A stretch of 64,000 bases of DNA from Allokutzneria sp. A3M-2-11 16 (lineage in GTDB: Bacteria > Actinomycetota > Actinomycetes > Mycobacteriales > Pseudonocardiaceae): contig NZ_JANAVO010000005.1 of NCBI RefSeq assembly GCF_024213555.1, positions 124,001-188,000 of the forward strand. The letters are read 5' to 3'. The notes beneath the pieces were generated by a model that saw only the letters and a list, made by a program, of their open reading frames with translations, had not been told where the DNA came from and did not search any database. The position numbers and the translations under genes are program-made. Positions 9,653 through 17,912 of this stretch are shown piece by piece. Numbering within the stretch: the first letter of the stretch is position 1; every line of letters starts with the position of its first letter.

Positions 9653-10588
9653 GTGAACACGCACCGGTGGGTCGAGCGGAATCTCGCTCCCGGAGATCGC
9701 ATCCGTGGCGTCGCGGCGTTGCGGGGCGGCTGGACCTCGCGCATGTGGCGGCTGGACATCGAGGGCCGGGGGAGTCCGTACTCGTTGGTGCTGCGGTCTT
9801 TCGTGAAGCCCTTCTACGTGCGGCACGCGCTCGGGCTGCTCACGCGCGAAGCCGACATCCTGCGGCTCCTCGCGGACACGGGCGTGCCGGCCGCGCGGCT
9901 GCACGGTGTCGACGCGTCGGCTGAGCACTGCGATCACCCGTCCCTGCTGATGTCGTTGCTGCCGGGGAGCATCCGGTTGGACGAGGACGACGTCGACCGC
10001 AAGATCACACTCCTCGCCCGTCAGCTCGTCGCCATCCACCGGCTACACGTGCCTGAGGCGGCGCGGCCGCGCGTCTACCAGGCGTGGACGGGGCCGGATC
10101 GGGTGCGGGTTCCCGAGAACACGACGCGGCCGGAACTGTGGCGGCGCGCGGTGGAGGTCATCCGAGGCGACCCTCCCGCCTATCGGCCGTGCTTCCTGCA
10201 CCGCGACTTCCATCCCGGCAACGTGCTCTTCACCGGGCACGGCGCCGACCTGGCGATCACCGGCGTCGTGGACTGGGTGGAGACGTCCTGGGGACCGGCG
10301 GACCTGGATGTGGCGCACTGCTCCACCGCGGTCGCACTGCTGCACGGTGTGCCCGCCGGGATGCGGGTCGCCGAGCAGTACCTCGCGGCGGGCGGGACGC
10401 TCGGCGATGATCACCTGTACTGGCGTGTGCTGGACGCGCTGGCCTTCGCACCGGACGCGGAGAAGGTGGCCGTGCCCTGGCGGGAGGTCGGCCGGACCGA
10501 TCTGACGCCGTCCGTTCTCACCCGGCGGCTCGAGGACTACCTCGAAGCGCTCTTCTCGATCCGGTACTGCTCCACCAGCCCCTCGTAG
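9653..10588 (+). CDS. Aminoglycoside phosphotransferase (APH)-fold kinase
   Basis: This 311-residue protein has the kinase-like APH fold: a Gly-rich start (GGWTSRMWRLDI), a lysine-poor N-lobe, the catalytic loop HRDFHPGNVLF (residues 180-190) and the metal-binding VVDWVE motif replacing DFG. Such enzymes phosphorylate small molecules including aminoglycosides, macrolides, choline or sugars. A GTG at 9653 starts it. Its last 52 bases overlap the convergent small gene ending at 10537. True antibiotic resistance is possible but unproven, because APH-like proteins are abundant in actinobacteria. Confidence 0.82.
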   Translation: MNTHRWVERNLAPGDRIRGVAALRGGWTSRMWRLDIEGRGSPYSLVLRSFVKPFYVRHALGLLTREADILRLLADTGVPAARLHGVDASAEHCDHPSLLMSLLPGSIRLDEDDVDRKITLLARQLVAIHRLHVPEAARPRVYQAWTGPDRVRVPENTTRPELWRRAVEVIRGDPPAYRPCFLHRDFHPGNVLFTGHGADLAITGVVDWVETSWGPADLDVAHCSTAVALLHGVPAGMRVAEQYLAAGGTLGDDHLYWRVLDALAFAPDAEKVAVPWREVGRTDLTPSVLTRRLEDYLEALFSIRYCSTSPS

Positions 10589-10821
10589 CACGAGGGATCA
10601 CCCTCGCTGAGCTCAACCGGGCCGAACACGCGCACCCGGTCGGCGATCTCCTCGGCTTTGCGCTGGTCGGCGCAGATGCCGAGCACCACGTCACCGTCGT
10701 AGGCGGCCAGGCTCCACGGCACCTCGCACGGGCCGTCGTGCTCCTCGACCGGGCACAGCAGGCGAGCGATGGCCTCGGTGCCGCCGGTGTAGCCGGAGAT
10801 CCGGATTTCGTGGATCTTCAT
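10537..10821 (-). CDS. Conserved small protein, function unknown
   Basis: This 94-residue protein begins MKIHEIRISGYTGGTEAIARLL and has mixed alpha/beta composition with three cysteines. Its ATG at 10821 overlaps the stop of the upstream TetR gene in an ATGA, so the two are translationally coupled and it is probably regulated with tetR. At its 3' end it overlaps the phosphotransferase gene by 52 bases on the other strand. I do not recognise a family; the coupling is the main reason to accept it as real. Confidence 0.65.
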   Translation of the reverse strand: MKIHEIRISGYTGGTEAIARLLCPVEEHDGPCEVPWSLAAYDGDVVLGICADQRKAEEIADRVRVFGPVELSEGDPSCYEGLVEQYRIEKSASR

Positions 10822-11393
10822 GCGCGGAGTCCGTCGATCATGAAGCCAAGGTAGCGCTCGACGTCCTGCGGGGTGAGCGGGGTGGGCAGGTCGGGGATCG
10901 GCCGCAACAGCAGCGCGAGCATCATCGTCAGGTCCTCGACCGTGATGTCCGCGCGGAGCGCGCCGTCGTGCTGGGCCCCTCGCACGAGGCGGTCGAGGAT
11001 CTTGAGCAGGCTCGCGCGCATGCGCTGGTTGTCCTCGTCGACGCGCAGGCGGGCCCACGTCTCGGCGAACCAGATCGACATCCAGGACGCGAGCCGCAGG
11101 TCGGCGGCGGCTTCCCGGAGGAACCGGGTCAGCCCGCGCCACGCGTCGGGCTCCTCGTCCTCCGCGGTGCGGGCGCGCTCGACGACGCGGGCGAAGCTGT
11201 CCAGCGCCACGCCCCTGATCAGCTCTTCCCGGTCGGGGAAGCGGCGGTAGAGCGTGCCGGAGCCGACCCCGGCCGCACGGGCGACGTCGTCCATCCGCAC
11301 GGCGGCGCCGCGCTCGGCGATGAGGGCGCGGGCGGCGTCGATGATCTGCTCGCGCTTGCGGCGGGCGTCCGCCCGGAGTTCACGACCGGTCAT
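10818..11393 (-). CDS. TetR-family transcriptional regulator
   Basis: The 191-residue protein has a canonical TetR HTH (residues 14-60, with VRMDDVARAAGVGSGTLYRRF) and an all-helical ligand domain. It diverges from the arylamine N-acetyltransferase gene; a near-perfect 31 bp inverted repeat (11433-11463) in the short intergenic region is the likely operator. It therefore probably represses nat and itself, together with the coupled small gene. The ligand may be an arylamine or hydrazine, by association only. Confidence 0.88.
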   Translation of the reverse strand: MTGRELRADARRKREQIIDAARALIAERGAAVRMDDVARAAGVGSGTLYRRFPDREELIRGVALDSFARVVERARTAEDEEPDAWRGLTRFLREAAADLRLASWMSIWFAETWARLRVDEDNQRMRASLLKILDRLVRGAQHDGALRADITVEDLTMMLALLLRPIPDLPTPLTPQDVERYLGFMIDGLRA

Positions 11394-11432
11394 GCCGACA
11401 CTCTATCTGGACACAGCGTCTCCGGTTACCTA

Positions 11433-11463
11433 CCTTAAGTGGCGAGGATATCCCCACTTAAGG
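11433..11463. promoter_or_regulatory. Inverted-repeat operator between tetR and nat
   Basis: The arms CCTTAAGTGG (11433-11442) and CCACTTAAGG (11454-11463) are exact reverse complements spaced by 11 bases. The right arm runs into the ribosome site AAGGAGG of the acetyltransferase gene, so a bound repressor would cover both its promoter region and its translation start region. Typical of TetR-family autoregulation. Confidence 0.75.
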
Positions 11464-11470
11464 AGGCGAC

Positions 11471-12286
11471 GTGCTCGATCGCATCGGCAACCCCGACCCC
11501 GCGGACCTGACCGCGGTCCACCGCGCGTGGCGGCGGTCGGTTCCCTACGAGAACATCGACATCCAGCTGGGCCGCACGATCGACCTGGCGCCGGAGGTCC
11601 TGCGGGACAAGTTCGGCCGCCGTCGCCGCGGTGGCACGTGCTTCGAGGCCAACGGCGCGCTCGGGCTGCTGCTGGCCGACATCGGCTTCACCGTGACCGT
11701 GCACGAGGCGGCCGTGAAAGGCAGGTGGGGCAACCACATCGCCCTGCTGGTGACGACCGGCGACGGGGTGTGGCTGGCGGACGCGGGGATCGCGGACGGC
11801 TTCGTCGAGCCCCTGCCGCTGCGCGCCGGTGAGCACCGGCAGGGTGAGCTGACCTACCGGCTCGAACGGCTGGACGCCGACACCTGGCGCTGGCACCACC
11901 ACGAGCGCGGCTTGATCGACTTCTACGACTTCCGCCTCGCGCCGCGGCCGCTGACCGACTTCGCCGAGCGGGCCCGGGTACGCCCGGCGGACTCCCCGTT
12001 CGAGCGGTTGCTCCTCGCCTACCACGGTGAATGGGGCCTGCGCGCGCGAACGCTGATCCGCACCGGCGAGGCCAGGACGCTGAGCACGATCGCGGAGTTC
12101 GCGTCAGTGCTCGCCGAGAAGTTCGCCGTGCCCTTGGACGATCTGGGCGTGGACGGGCTGAACCGGTTGTGGGCCAGGACGGGCGAGCAGCACGAGGCGT
12201 GGCTGGCTCAGAGCACCAGCGCCAGTGTGGCTCCGGCGCAGGCGACGGCGCGGACGGTGTTCCACAGCGTCCAGTTCCGCACGTAG
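11471..12286 (+). CDS. nat: Arylamine N-acetyltransferase
   Basis: The 271-residue enzyme carries the NAT catalytic triad: Cys57 in RGGTCFEANGALG, His in WGNHIALLV and Asp in WLADAG. NATs transfer acetyl or propionyl groups from CoA to arylamines and hydrazines; in mycobacteria nat lies in a cholesterol catabolism cluster, and in rifamycin producers a relative (RifF) closes the ansa ring. A GTG start at 11471 sits 5 bases after AGGAGG; the N-terminus is about ten residues shorter than usual. No ansamycin genes are near, so detoxification is likelier. The end overlaps the convergent DUF1772 gene by 79 bases. Confidence 0.85.
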   Translation: MLDRIGNPDPADLTAVHRAWRRSVPYENIDIQLGRTIDLAPEVLRDKFGRRRRGGTCFEANGALGLLLADIGFTVTVHEAAVKGRWGNHIALLVTTGDGVWLADAGIADGFVEPLPLRAGEHRQGELTYRLERLDADTWRWHHHERGLIDFYDFRLAPRPLTDFAERARVRPADSPFERLLLAYHGEWGLRARTLIRTGEARTLSTIAEFASVLAEKFAVPLDDLGVDGLNRLWARTGEQHEAWLAQSTSASVAPAQATARTVFHSVQFRT

Positions 12287-12657
12287 TGCTTCCAGACCTG
12301 CTCGTCACGGGCGTCGGCGGCGTCGAGCGCGTTGTTCAGCGGCACGTTGACCAGCATCGTCAGCAGCAGGCTCGGCACGACGTGCAACACGGCCGCGGTG
12401 ATCACCAACGGGGTCGGCGCGAGGATGGCCAGCGCGATGCCGCCCAGCGGCGCTCCGAAGAAGATCAGCATGAACGCGGGGTTGAGGATCGCGGCGTTGG
12501 CCGCGCGCATGGCCGCGATCCCCTGCGCCGCGGGCAGCCGCCGCAGTCCGGGCATGACGCTGGCGGAGAACGCGAAGTACACGCCCCCGAGCAGGCCGCC
12601 GGTCAGGACGACCAGGGTGTGCACGATGGTGACCAGGGTCGGCCCGGTGGTGATCAC
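12208..12657 (-). CDS. DUF1772 (anthrone-oxygenase-like) membrane protein
   Basis: The 149-residue protein has four hydrophobic helices and the DUF1772 pattern: GGVYFAFSASVMPGLRRL after the first helix, LNPAFM, NVPLNNALDA before the last quarter, and WTLWNTVRA at the end. The family includes fungal and bacterial anthrone oxygenases, but most members are uncharacterised. Its GTG at 12657 overlaps the stop of the NmrA gene by one base (TAGTG), so it is coupled to it. An oxidase of a quinone-type substrate is only a guess. Confidence 0.75.
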   Translation of the reverse strand: MITTGPTLVTIVHTLVVLTGGLLGGVYFAFSASVMPGLRRLPAAQGIAAMRAANAAILNPAFMLIFFGAPLGGIALAILAPTPLVITAAVLHVVPSLLLTMLVNVPLNNALDAADARDEQVWKHYVRNWTLWNTVRAVACAGATLALVL

Positions 12658-13556
12658 TACGGCCTCCGATGAGCCTCGGCCAGCTCCGCGGCGAAGTCCT
12701 CGAACCTCGTCGGAGTGGTGTTGACGGGTGTCCTGCCCCGCGGTGAGACGACCCTGCCCTCGTTCATCGCTCGCGTCATCGCCACGTGCTGGTTCGCGAC
12801 ATTCTGCGAGAAGCCCACCGCGGTGAGAGCACGCGTCATCGCCTCGTAATCGAACTGGATGTACGGCAGTTCCTCGTGGCCGAGGGCGGCGCCGAGGATG
12901 CTCGTCGCCTCGCGGTAGCTGAGGTCGCGGCTGCCGAGCAGTTCCCGCACGACGGTCCCGGTCCAGTCCCGTGCGGCGAGGGCGGTGGCGGCGACCTCGG
13001 CGATGTCGCGCGCGGCGATCATCGGGATCGGCAGGTCGGGTGCGAGCGAGTCGGCGATGACCCCCTCGGCCTCGATCATGCCCAGCGCGGCGTGGAAGCT
13101 CTCGAAGAACAGGCCCGGCCGCAGCAGCAGGACGTTGGTCTCCGACAGGGCGCTCCACCGCTGTTCCTGGTCGTGCAGGCTGCGCAGGAAGCCGGTTCCG
13201 GTGGGCAGGTCCGCGCCGAGCGAGCTGAGCGCGACGACGTGGCTGACCCCGGCGACGCGGACGGCCTCGACGATCACCGAGCCGAGGGCGCCGACCTCGG
13301 CGTGGTAGTCCGCCCAGGTCACGTCGGTGGGCAGCAGGGTGTAGACGGCGGCGGAGCCGCGGAACGCCTCGGTGAGGAAGGTCTTGTCGGTGGCGTCCCC
13401 GGCGGCCGTCTCGGCACCGGAGGTCGCCAGTTCGGCGAGCTTGTCCTGGGAGCGGCCCAGTGCGCGGACGCGGTGCCCGGCGGCGAGCAGCCGCTTGGTG
13501 ATCTCGGAGCCGGTGTTGCCGGTCGCGCCCATGACGGTGATCAGTTCGTTCTGCAT
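12657..13556 (-). CDS. NmrA-family NAD(P)-binding oxidoreductase or redox sensor
   Basis: The product (299 residues from ATG 13556) opens with the Rossmann motif VMGATGNTG and continues with the NmrA pattern: GDATDKTFLTEAF, SHVVALSSLGADLPTG and LLLRPGLFFESF. Such atypical short-chain dehydrogenases bind NAD(P) and act as reductases, isomerases or redox sensors. The gene diverges from an AraC regulator at 13656 and is coupled to the DUF1772 gene. A GTG at 13565 is an alternative start adding three residues. The whole set looks like a small AraC-controlled detoxification unit. Confidence 0.82.
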   Translation of the reverse strand: MQNELITVMGATGNTGSEITKRLLAAGHRVRALGRSQDKLAELATSGAETAAGDATDKTFLTEAFRGSAAVYTLLPTDVTWADYHAEVGALGSVIVEAVRVAGVSHVVALSSLGADLPTGTGFLRSLHDQEQRWSALSETNVLLLRPGLFFESFHAALGMIEAEGVIADSLAPDLPIPMIAARDIAEVAATALAARDWTGTVVRELLGSRDLSYREATSILGAALGHEELPYIQFDYEAMTRALTAVGFSQNVANQHVAMTRAMNEGRVVSPRGRTPVNTTPTRFEDFAAELAEAHRRP

Positions 13557-13622
13557 GTCATCCACTCTGCGGGTGCGCTGGCGGATTCTCTATGGCTATA
13601 GATCGCTGATTCATGCTCGATC

Positions 13623-13639
13623 GTCCAGCTTGACTGGAC
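13623..13639. promoter_or_regulatory. Inverted repeat in the araC/nmrA divergent region
   Basis: GTCCAG and CTGGAC are separated by CTTGA, directly ahead of the AraC start. The position suits an operator for the AraC protein; supported only by symmetry and location. Confidence 0.4.
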
Positions 13640-13655
13640 GGTGCACACTGGAGCG

Positions 13656-14612
13656 GTGAAGGCCGACGTCGTGCCAGACCCGTTCGCCGAGGCGCTGCAC
13701 TTCCTGCGGATGACCGGCACCTTCTACTGCCGCGGGGAGCTGACCGCGCCGTGGGGCATGACGTTGCCCGCGGTCCCGGACTGCCTGTGGTTCCACGTCG
13801 TGATCTCGGGCCGGTGCGTGCTGGAGGTCGAGGGAGCCGAGCCGCGCACGCTGCTGCCGGGCGATCTCGCGCTCGTGCCGCACGGGGAGGGCCACCGCCT
13901 GCTGGCCGAGCCCGGTGCCCCGGCGCCCGCGGTCGAGGGGCTGCCCCACGACTACGTCAGCGACCGGTACGCGGTGTTGCGGCACGGCGGGGGCGGGGCC
14001 GAGACGATCAAGGTGTGCGGGGCGGTCCGGTTCGACAACCCGACCGCGCGGCACCTGGTGGACCTGCTCCCGAAGATCATCCACGTCGAGCCCGCGGGCT
14101 CACCGCAGGCGGAGTGGACGCAGAGCACGCTCCGGCTGATCGCCGCGGAGGCGGGCGCGCTGCGCCCCGGTGGCGAGGCGGTGATCACCAGGCTCTCCGA
14201 CATCCTGGTGATCCACGGCATCCGGTCCTGGCTGGAGCACGATCCCTCGGCGCGGTCCGGCTGGCTGGGGGCGTTGCGGGACAAGCAGATCGGCCGCGCG
14301 CTCGCGCTGGTGCACCGGCAGCCCGAGCGCGAGTGGACGGTGGGCTCGCTCGCCGCCGAGCTGGCGATGTCGCGCTCGGCGTTCGCGGCCCGGTTCACCG
14401 AACTGGTCGGGGAACCGGCGATGCAGTACGTGACGCGGTGGCGGATGCTCGTGGCGCTGGACGTCCTGCGCACCGAGGGGGCGCCGGTCGCGGCGTTGGC
14501 CGGGCGCCTGGGTTACCAGTCGGAGGCGGCGTTCAGCCGGGCGTTCAAGCGCGTGGTCGGTGTGTCGCCGGGCTCGGTGAAGCGGCTCAGTCCCGTCCCT
14601 GCCATGTGGTGA
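13656..14612 (+). CDS. AraC-family regulator with cupin sensor domain
   Basis: This regulator of about 318 residues has an N-terminal cupin domain (PGDLALVPHGEGHRLL is the beta-barrel signature) of the AraC_binding type and a C-terminal pair of helix-turn-helix motifs (WTVGSLAAELAMSRSAFAARF and VAALAGRLGYQSEAAFSRAF). It diverges from the NmrA/DUF1772 pair, its probable target. GTG 13656 is preferred because GGAG lies 5-8 bases upstream; a GTG at 13641 is the alternative. The 3' end overlaps the convergent VOC gene by 26 bases. Confidence 0.85.
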   Translation: MKADVVPDPFAEALHFLRMTGTFYCRGELTAPWGMTLPAVPDCLWFHVVISGRCVLEVEGAEPRTLLPGDLALVPHGEGHRLLAEPGAPAPAVEGLPHDYVSDRYAVLRHGGGGAETIKVCGAVRFDNPTARHLVDLLPKIIHVEPAGSPQAEWTQSTLRLIAAEAGALRPGGEAVITRLSDILVIHGIRSWLEHDPSARSGWLGALRDKQIGRALALVHRQPEREWTVGSLAAELAMSRSAFAARFTELVGEPAMQYVTRWRMLVALDVLRTEGAPVAALAGRLGYQSEAAFSRAFKRVVGVSPGSVKRLSPVPAMW

Positions 14613-15225
14613 CGCAGGCTTCGTTGCCCTCGGGGTCGGCGAGCACCCAGAACGCCGGGGCGGCTTCGTCGTCGATCAGCGTTCCGCCCGCTTCGAGCGC
14701 TGCCGCGATCCGCGCCTTGGCCTCGTCGTGCGGCACGGCGACGTCGAAGTGGATGCGGTTGCGCTGCGGGCGGGGTTCGGTCATGCGTTGGAACCACACC
14801 GAGGGGCCTTGGCCGAGCGGGTCGACCACGCCGTCTTCGGGGCCCGCGCCCGGTTCGTCGGTGTAGGCCAGGATCGCGCGCCAGAACGAGCGCACGCGGG
14901 CGATGTCCATGGCGTCGATGGCGATCTCCACGACCTGCTCCGAGCGGCCCGCGCTGCCCAGTTCGACGAGGTCGGCGATGCGCTTGGCCTGGTCGACGTC
15001 GTCGGCGCTGACCCAGCCGTCGGACTGGATGGTCAGCGCCACGCGGTCACGGCGCAGGTCCAGCGCGAGGCTGTCGCCGGTGGGAGCCAGGCGCGCGGCG
15101 ACCTCGGCCGCTTCGGTCAAGGAGGTCACCGCCACCGAGGCGCGCAGCGAACCGAGGACGAACCGCCACCGCGTGTCGGCGAGCGCGGCGGAGATTTCGG
15201 TTCTGCGCAACCGGATCTGCGTCAT
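14587..15225 (-). CDS. Fusion of a pterin-carbinolamine-dehydratase-like domain and a VOC domain
   Basis: The first 95 of 212 residues resemble the small pterin-4a-carbinolamine dehydratase fold (WRFVLGSLRASVAVTSLTEA, then GWVSADDVDQAKRIADLV). However, the normal HHP motif is replaced by APTGDSL, so catalysis of the usual kind is unlikely. Residues 100-212 are a glyoxalase/VOC module (EIAIDAMDIARVRSFWRAIL, RNRIHFDVAVPHDEA, LADPEGNEACV) with His and Glu metal ligands. Fusions of this type occur in actinobacteria without a known role. It converges on the AraC gene. The fold of both halves is reasonably clear, the function is not. Confidence 0.72.
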   Translation of the reverse strand: MTQIRLRRTEISAALADTRWRFVLGSLRASVAVTSLTEAAEVAARLAPTGDSLALDLRRDRVALTIQSDGWVSADDVDQAKRIADLVELGSAGRSEQVVEIAIDAMDIARVRSFWRAILAYTDEPGAGPEDGVVDPLGQGPSVWFQRMTEPRPQRNRIHFDVAVPHDEAKARIAAALEAGGTLIDDEAAPAFWVLADPEGNEACVTTWQGRD

Positions 15226-15362
15226 CGCGCCAGGCTACGCTGCCTGATCGCGGTGGACCGGGCGCGCGCGTCCGGAGTCGATTTCACGACGATGGCCGAG
15301 GTGGATGACCGCCTCGCGCTCTACGCGCCCCCCATCCATCCTGTGTTGAGGTCGCCAAAGAC

Positions 15363-15425
15363 CCCGTTTCGTACTCTTGTCGGGATTTTGGAGCGCTCTT
15401 TTTCCCGTTATGAGTACGAAACGGG
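15363..15425. repeat. 63 bp palindromic element, copy B
   Basis: This is the exact reverse complement of copy A (8688-8750) over all 63 bases, and the match continues 9 bases further (15426-15434, GTTCTCTAG). It lies between the divergent VOC and methyltransferase genes, and on its right it abuts the 67 bp repeat that begins at 15431. Confidence 0.85.
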
Positions 15426-15430
15426 GTTCT

Positions 15431-15497
15431 CTAGGTTGAGGCCGCCTCACGTTGGGTCTGGGGGCGGGTGGAGGGCATGGGGTCAGTTTACTTGGTG
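15431..15497 (+). repeat. 67 bp dispersed repeat, copy 1
   Basis: From CTAGGTTGAGGCCGCC to TTGGTG this segment aligns without gaps with 63226-63292, differing at about 11 of 67 positions. Both copies lie just 5' of a gene or between genes and share CAGTTTAC near the end. No coding potential; role unknown. Confidence 0.6.
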
Positions 15498-15530
15498 GGC
15501 GGAGTGCGTGGGGCGGCTTAGGGTTCTGGG

Positions 15531-16178
15531 GTGACTGAGCCGGACTTCCTGCGCGACACGCGTGCCTCCTACAACGCCATGGCCATCGACTACGCCGAGC
15601 ACTTCAAGGCCGGGATCGACGACAAGCCCGTGGACCGCGCGGTGCTTTCGCTGTTCGCCGAACTGGTGCGCGCCAACGGGAACACCGACGCCGTGGACAT
15701 CGGTTCCGGGCCAGGGCATGTCACCGAGTACCTGAAGTCCTTGGGGCTCAACATCTACGGCGTCGACCTGTCCTCGGAGATGGTCGCGCTGGCGCGGCGC
15801 ACGCGGCCGGGCGTCCGATTCGAGGAGGGCTCGATGACCGCCCTGGACCTGCCGGAGGGCGGCCTGGGCGGGATCTGCGCCTGGTACTCCACCATCCACG
15901 TTCCGCTGGAGCGGCTGTCCGGGGTGTTCGCCGACTTCCGGCGCGCGCTGGCGCCCGGCGGGCATCTCGTGCTGGGCTTCCAGTCCGGCGACGAGCTCAA
16001 GCACTACGACGAGGGCTTCGGCCACAAGCTGTCGCTGGACTTCTACCGCAGGAGCCCCGAACTCGTGGCCGGTCTGCTGAACGAGGCGGGCTTCGAGGTG
16101 TACGCGCGGGCGGAGCGCGAACCGGACCCGGAGGAGAAGACGCGGCAGGCGTACCTGATCGCCCGCGTGCTCGCCTAG
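15531..16178 (+). CDS. Class I SAM-dependent methyltransferase
   Basis: The 215-residue protein has the Rossmann methyltransferase motifs: VDIGSGPGHVTEYL (motif I, near residue 60), NIYGVDLSSEM (motif II acidic residue), GGICAWYSTIHVPLE and RRALAPGGHLVLGF. It resembles Methyltransf_25-type small-molecule methyltransferases. A GTG at 15531 starts it and its end overlaps the convergent dehalogenase-like gene by 4 bases. Substrate unknown. Confidence 0.85.
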   Translation: MTEPDFLRDTRASYNAMAIDYAEHFKAGIDDKPVDRAVLSLFAELVRANGNTDAVDIGSGPGHVTEYLKSLGLNIYGVDLSSEMVALARRTRPGVRFEEGSMTALDLPEGGLGGICAWYSTIHVPLERLSGVFADFRRALAPGGHLVLGFQSGDELKHYDEGFGHKLSLDFYRRSPELVAGLLNEAGFEVYARAEREPDPEEKTRQAYLIARVLA

Positions 16179-16972
16179 GGCAGGAAGTCCAGGAGGGCGG
16201 CGGTGAGCTCGGCGGGGGCGTCCTCCTGGACCAGGTGCCCGGCGCCCGCGATGGGTTCGAGGCAGGCCCCGGGGATCAGCCCGGCCAGCTCGTGGCCCTT
16301 CTCGATCGGGATCCAGGAGTCCTGTTCACCCCAGCAGATGAGCACCGGGAGGTCGATCTCCGGGTAGCGGACCTGCACCTCGTCGGTGAAACGCTGGTCG
16401 GACTGGGCGATCTGGCGGTAGAAGGCGCTCTGGCCGGGCTCGCCGAGCCACGGCTGGACGAGCTGGTCGAGGACGTCGGGGTGCAGGCCCTTGGCACTGG
16501 CCGACCCGACGTACTCGCGCACCAGGGCGCGGTGCAGCGCGGGCGGCAGCTGCTCGAAGACCGGCGCGTGCTCGCCGACGAGCCGGAAGAACGGCGATCC
16601 CCACGGTGCCAGCGCGACCGGGTCGACCAGGGCGAGCGCGCGGTAGCGGGCGCCGTGCAGCAGGTGCGCGCGCAGGGACACCGCTCCGCCGAAGTCGTGC
16701 GCGACGACCAGCGGCTCGTCCAGACCCCAGTGGTCGAGCAGGTCGGCGAACACGCGGCCCTGCGCGGCGAGGGAGACGTCCTGGCCGTCGAACATCGCCG
16801 AGCTGCCGTAGCCCGGCATGTCCCACAGGTATACCTCGTAGTGCCGCGCCAGCACGCGAGCGACCGCGCGCCACACATAGGAGGAGAAGGGGGTGCCGTG
16901 GCAGAGCACAACAGGTGGCCTGCCCGGTTCCCCGAGCCGTCGCCACCGAACGTCGCCGTGGGAGTGCGTCAT
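16175..16972 (-). CDS. Alpha/beta-hydrolase of the haloalkane dehalogenase/epoxide hydrolase type
   Basis: The 265-residue enzyme has an aspartate nucleophile, VVAHDFGGAV (Asp93), instead of serine, a HGTPFSSYVW oxyanion loop, an acid in CWGEQDSWIP and the catalytic histidine in GAGHLVQEDAP. An Asp nucleophile is diagnostic of haloalkane dehalogenases and epoxide hydrolases. The cap has a Trp before the lid, but halide-binding residues cannot be assigned by eye. ATG 16972 is preferred to a TTG at 16981. Neighbours give no substrate clue. Confidence 0.82.
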   Translation of the reverse strand: MTHSHGDVRWRRLGEPGRPPVVLCHGTPFSSYVWRAVARVLARHYEVYLWDMPGYGSSAMFDGQDVSLAAQGRVFADLLDHWGLDEPLVVAHDFGGAVSLRAHLLHGARYRALALVDPVALAPWGSPFFRLVGEHAPVFEQLPPALHRALVREYVGSASAKGLHPDVLDQLVQPWLGEPGQSAFYRQIAQSDQRFTDEVQVRYPEIDLPVLICWGEQDSWIPIEKGHELAGLIPGACLEPIAGAGHLVQEDAPAELTAALLDFLP

Positions 16973-16982
16973 GGCGCCCAAG

Positions 16983-17810
16983 CTAACCCCAGTCGGGTTC
17001 CTTGGCTCCGGAAGCGATGGCGCAGACGATTTTGAAGCACTTCATCGCTTCGGTCATGTCCGTAGCGTCGAAGCCGACGCGCAGCACGTCCACCTGCTCG
17101 ACGGTGGGGATCACCGCGGCGGCCATCGCCAGGTGCGCGGCGTCGAACTCCACCTCGATGCGGTGCGGCGCGGGGGCGGGCGCGACACGCCCGGCCAGCG
17201 CCATGGACTTCTCGGCGCCGGTGCGGATCAGCTCCCACGCCTTCACCGGGGGCAGGCAGATCGCGGCGTAGCGGCTGACGCACTCCTTGACCGCTACGCG
17301 CTCGGCGTCGGGGATGTAGGACTCGGCGTCCACGCAGCAGCGGTCGTCGCCGGTGATCATCAGCACCGGGACGCCGTGCTCGGCGGCCAGTGCGGCGTTG
17401 AGCCTGCCCTCGCTGGCGAGCACGCCGTCGAGGTAGACCCCGGTCACCGTGTTCTCCAGGTAGGTGTGCGCCAGGACGCCGTTCTGCCCGGCCGCCGCGT
17501 GGTAGCCGATGAAGACCACGCCGTCCACGCCGGAGTCCACGCCCTGCATCATCGACAGCGGCTTGTGCTTTCCGGTGAGCATCCGCGCCCTGGCGTCGAG
17601 CTCCTCGATCAGCAGGTTGCGTTGCGAGCTGTGCGCCTCGTTCACGATCACCTCGGTGGCGCCGCCCGCGTAGAGTCCCTCGACGCAGGCGTTGACGTCA
17701 CCGGTGAACACCGGGCGGAAGCGCTGCCAGCCGGGGCTGCCTGGGAGTACGTCACCGCCGTAGGTGACCCCGGTGACGCCCTCCATGTCCGCTGAGATCA
17801 AGATCCGCAC
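16983..17810 (-). CDS. dppA: M55 zinc D-aminopeptidase DppA
   Basis: The 275-residue protein matches Bacillus DppA almost residue for residue at the active site: Asp8 and Glu10 in SADMEGVTG, His60 in NEAHSS, His104 in FIGYHA and His115 in LAHTYLEN, with the further acidic ligand in ASEGRLNA. DppA removes N-terminal D-amino acids, preferring D-Ala-D-Ala and D-Ala-Gly-Gly, from peptides released by wall turnover. The GTG at 17810 gives exactly the DppA numbering. It diverges from a complete peptide ABC importer across about 100 bases, so uptake and cleavage of D-amino peptides are probably co-regulated. Confidence 0.9.
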   Translation of the reverse strand: MRILISADMEGVTGVTYGGDVLPGSPGWQRFRPVFTGDVNACVEGLYAGGATEVIVNEAHSSQRNLLIEELDARARMLTGKHKPLSMMQGVDSGVDGVVFIGYHAAAGQNGVLAHTYLENTVTGVYLDGVLASEGRLNAALAAEHGVPVLMITGDDRCCVDAESYIPDAERVAVKECVSRYAAICLPPVKAWELIRTGAEKSMALAGRVAPAPAPHRIEVEFDAAHLAMAAAVIPTVEQVDVLRVGFDATDMTEAMKCFKIVCAIASGAKEPDWG

Positions 17811-17850
17811 GGCGACCACGTTACGGCTTGGCCGCCGTTTTAGGTACTCG

Positions 17851-17880
17851 TTGACTTCCTGGTCGCGCGAGTGGTTATTT
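17851..17880 (+). promoter_or_regulatory. Predicted sigma-70-type promoter of the peptide importer operon
   Basis: TTGACT (17851-17856) and TTATTT (17875-17880) are spaced by 18 bases, 33 bases before the substrate-binding protein start. The region is locally AT-richer than its surroundings. Confidence 0.5.
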
Positions 17881-17912
17881 TCTCGCACCCAGCGAGAAGG
17901 GTGAGGTGAACA

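Noticed and set aside
8688-15425. Composite transposon bounded by the inverted palindromes
   Set aside because: No transposase, integrase or target duplication is visible and the enclosed genes look chromosomal in composition, so only a repeat pair is reported.
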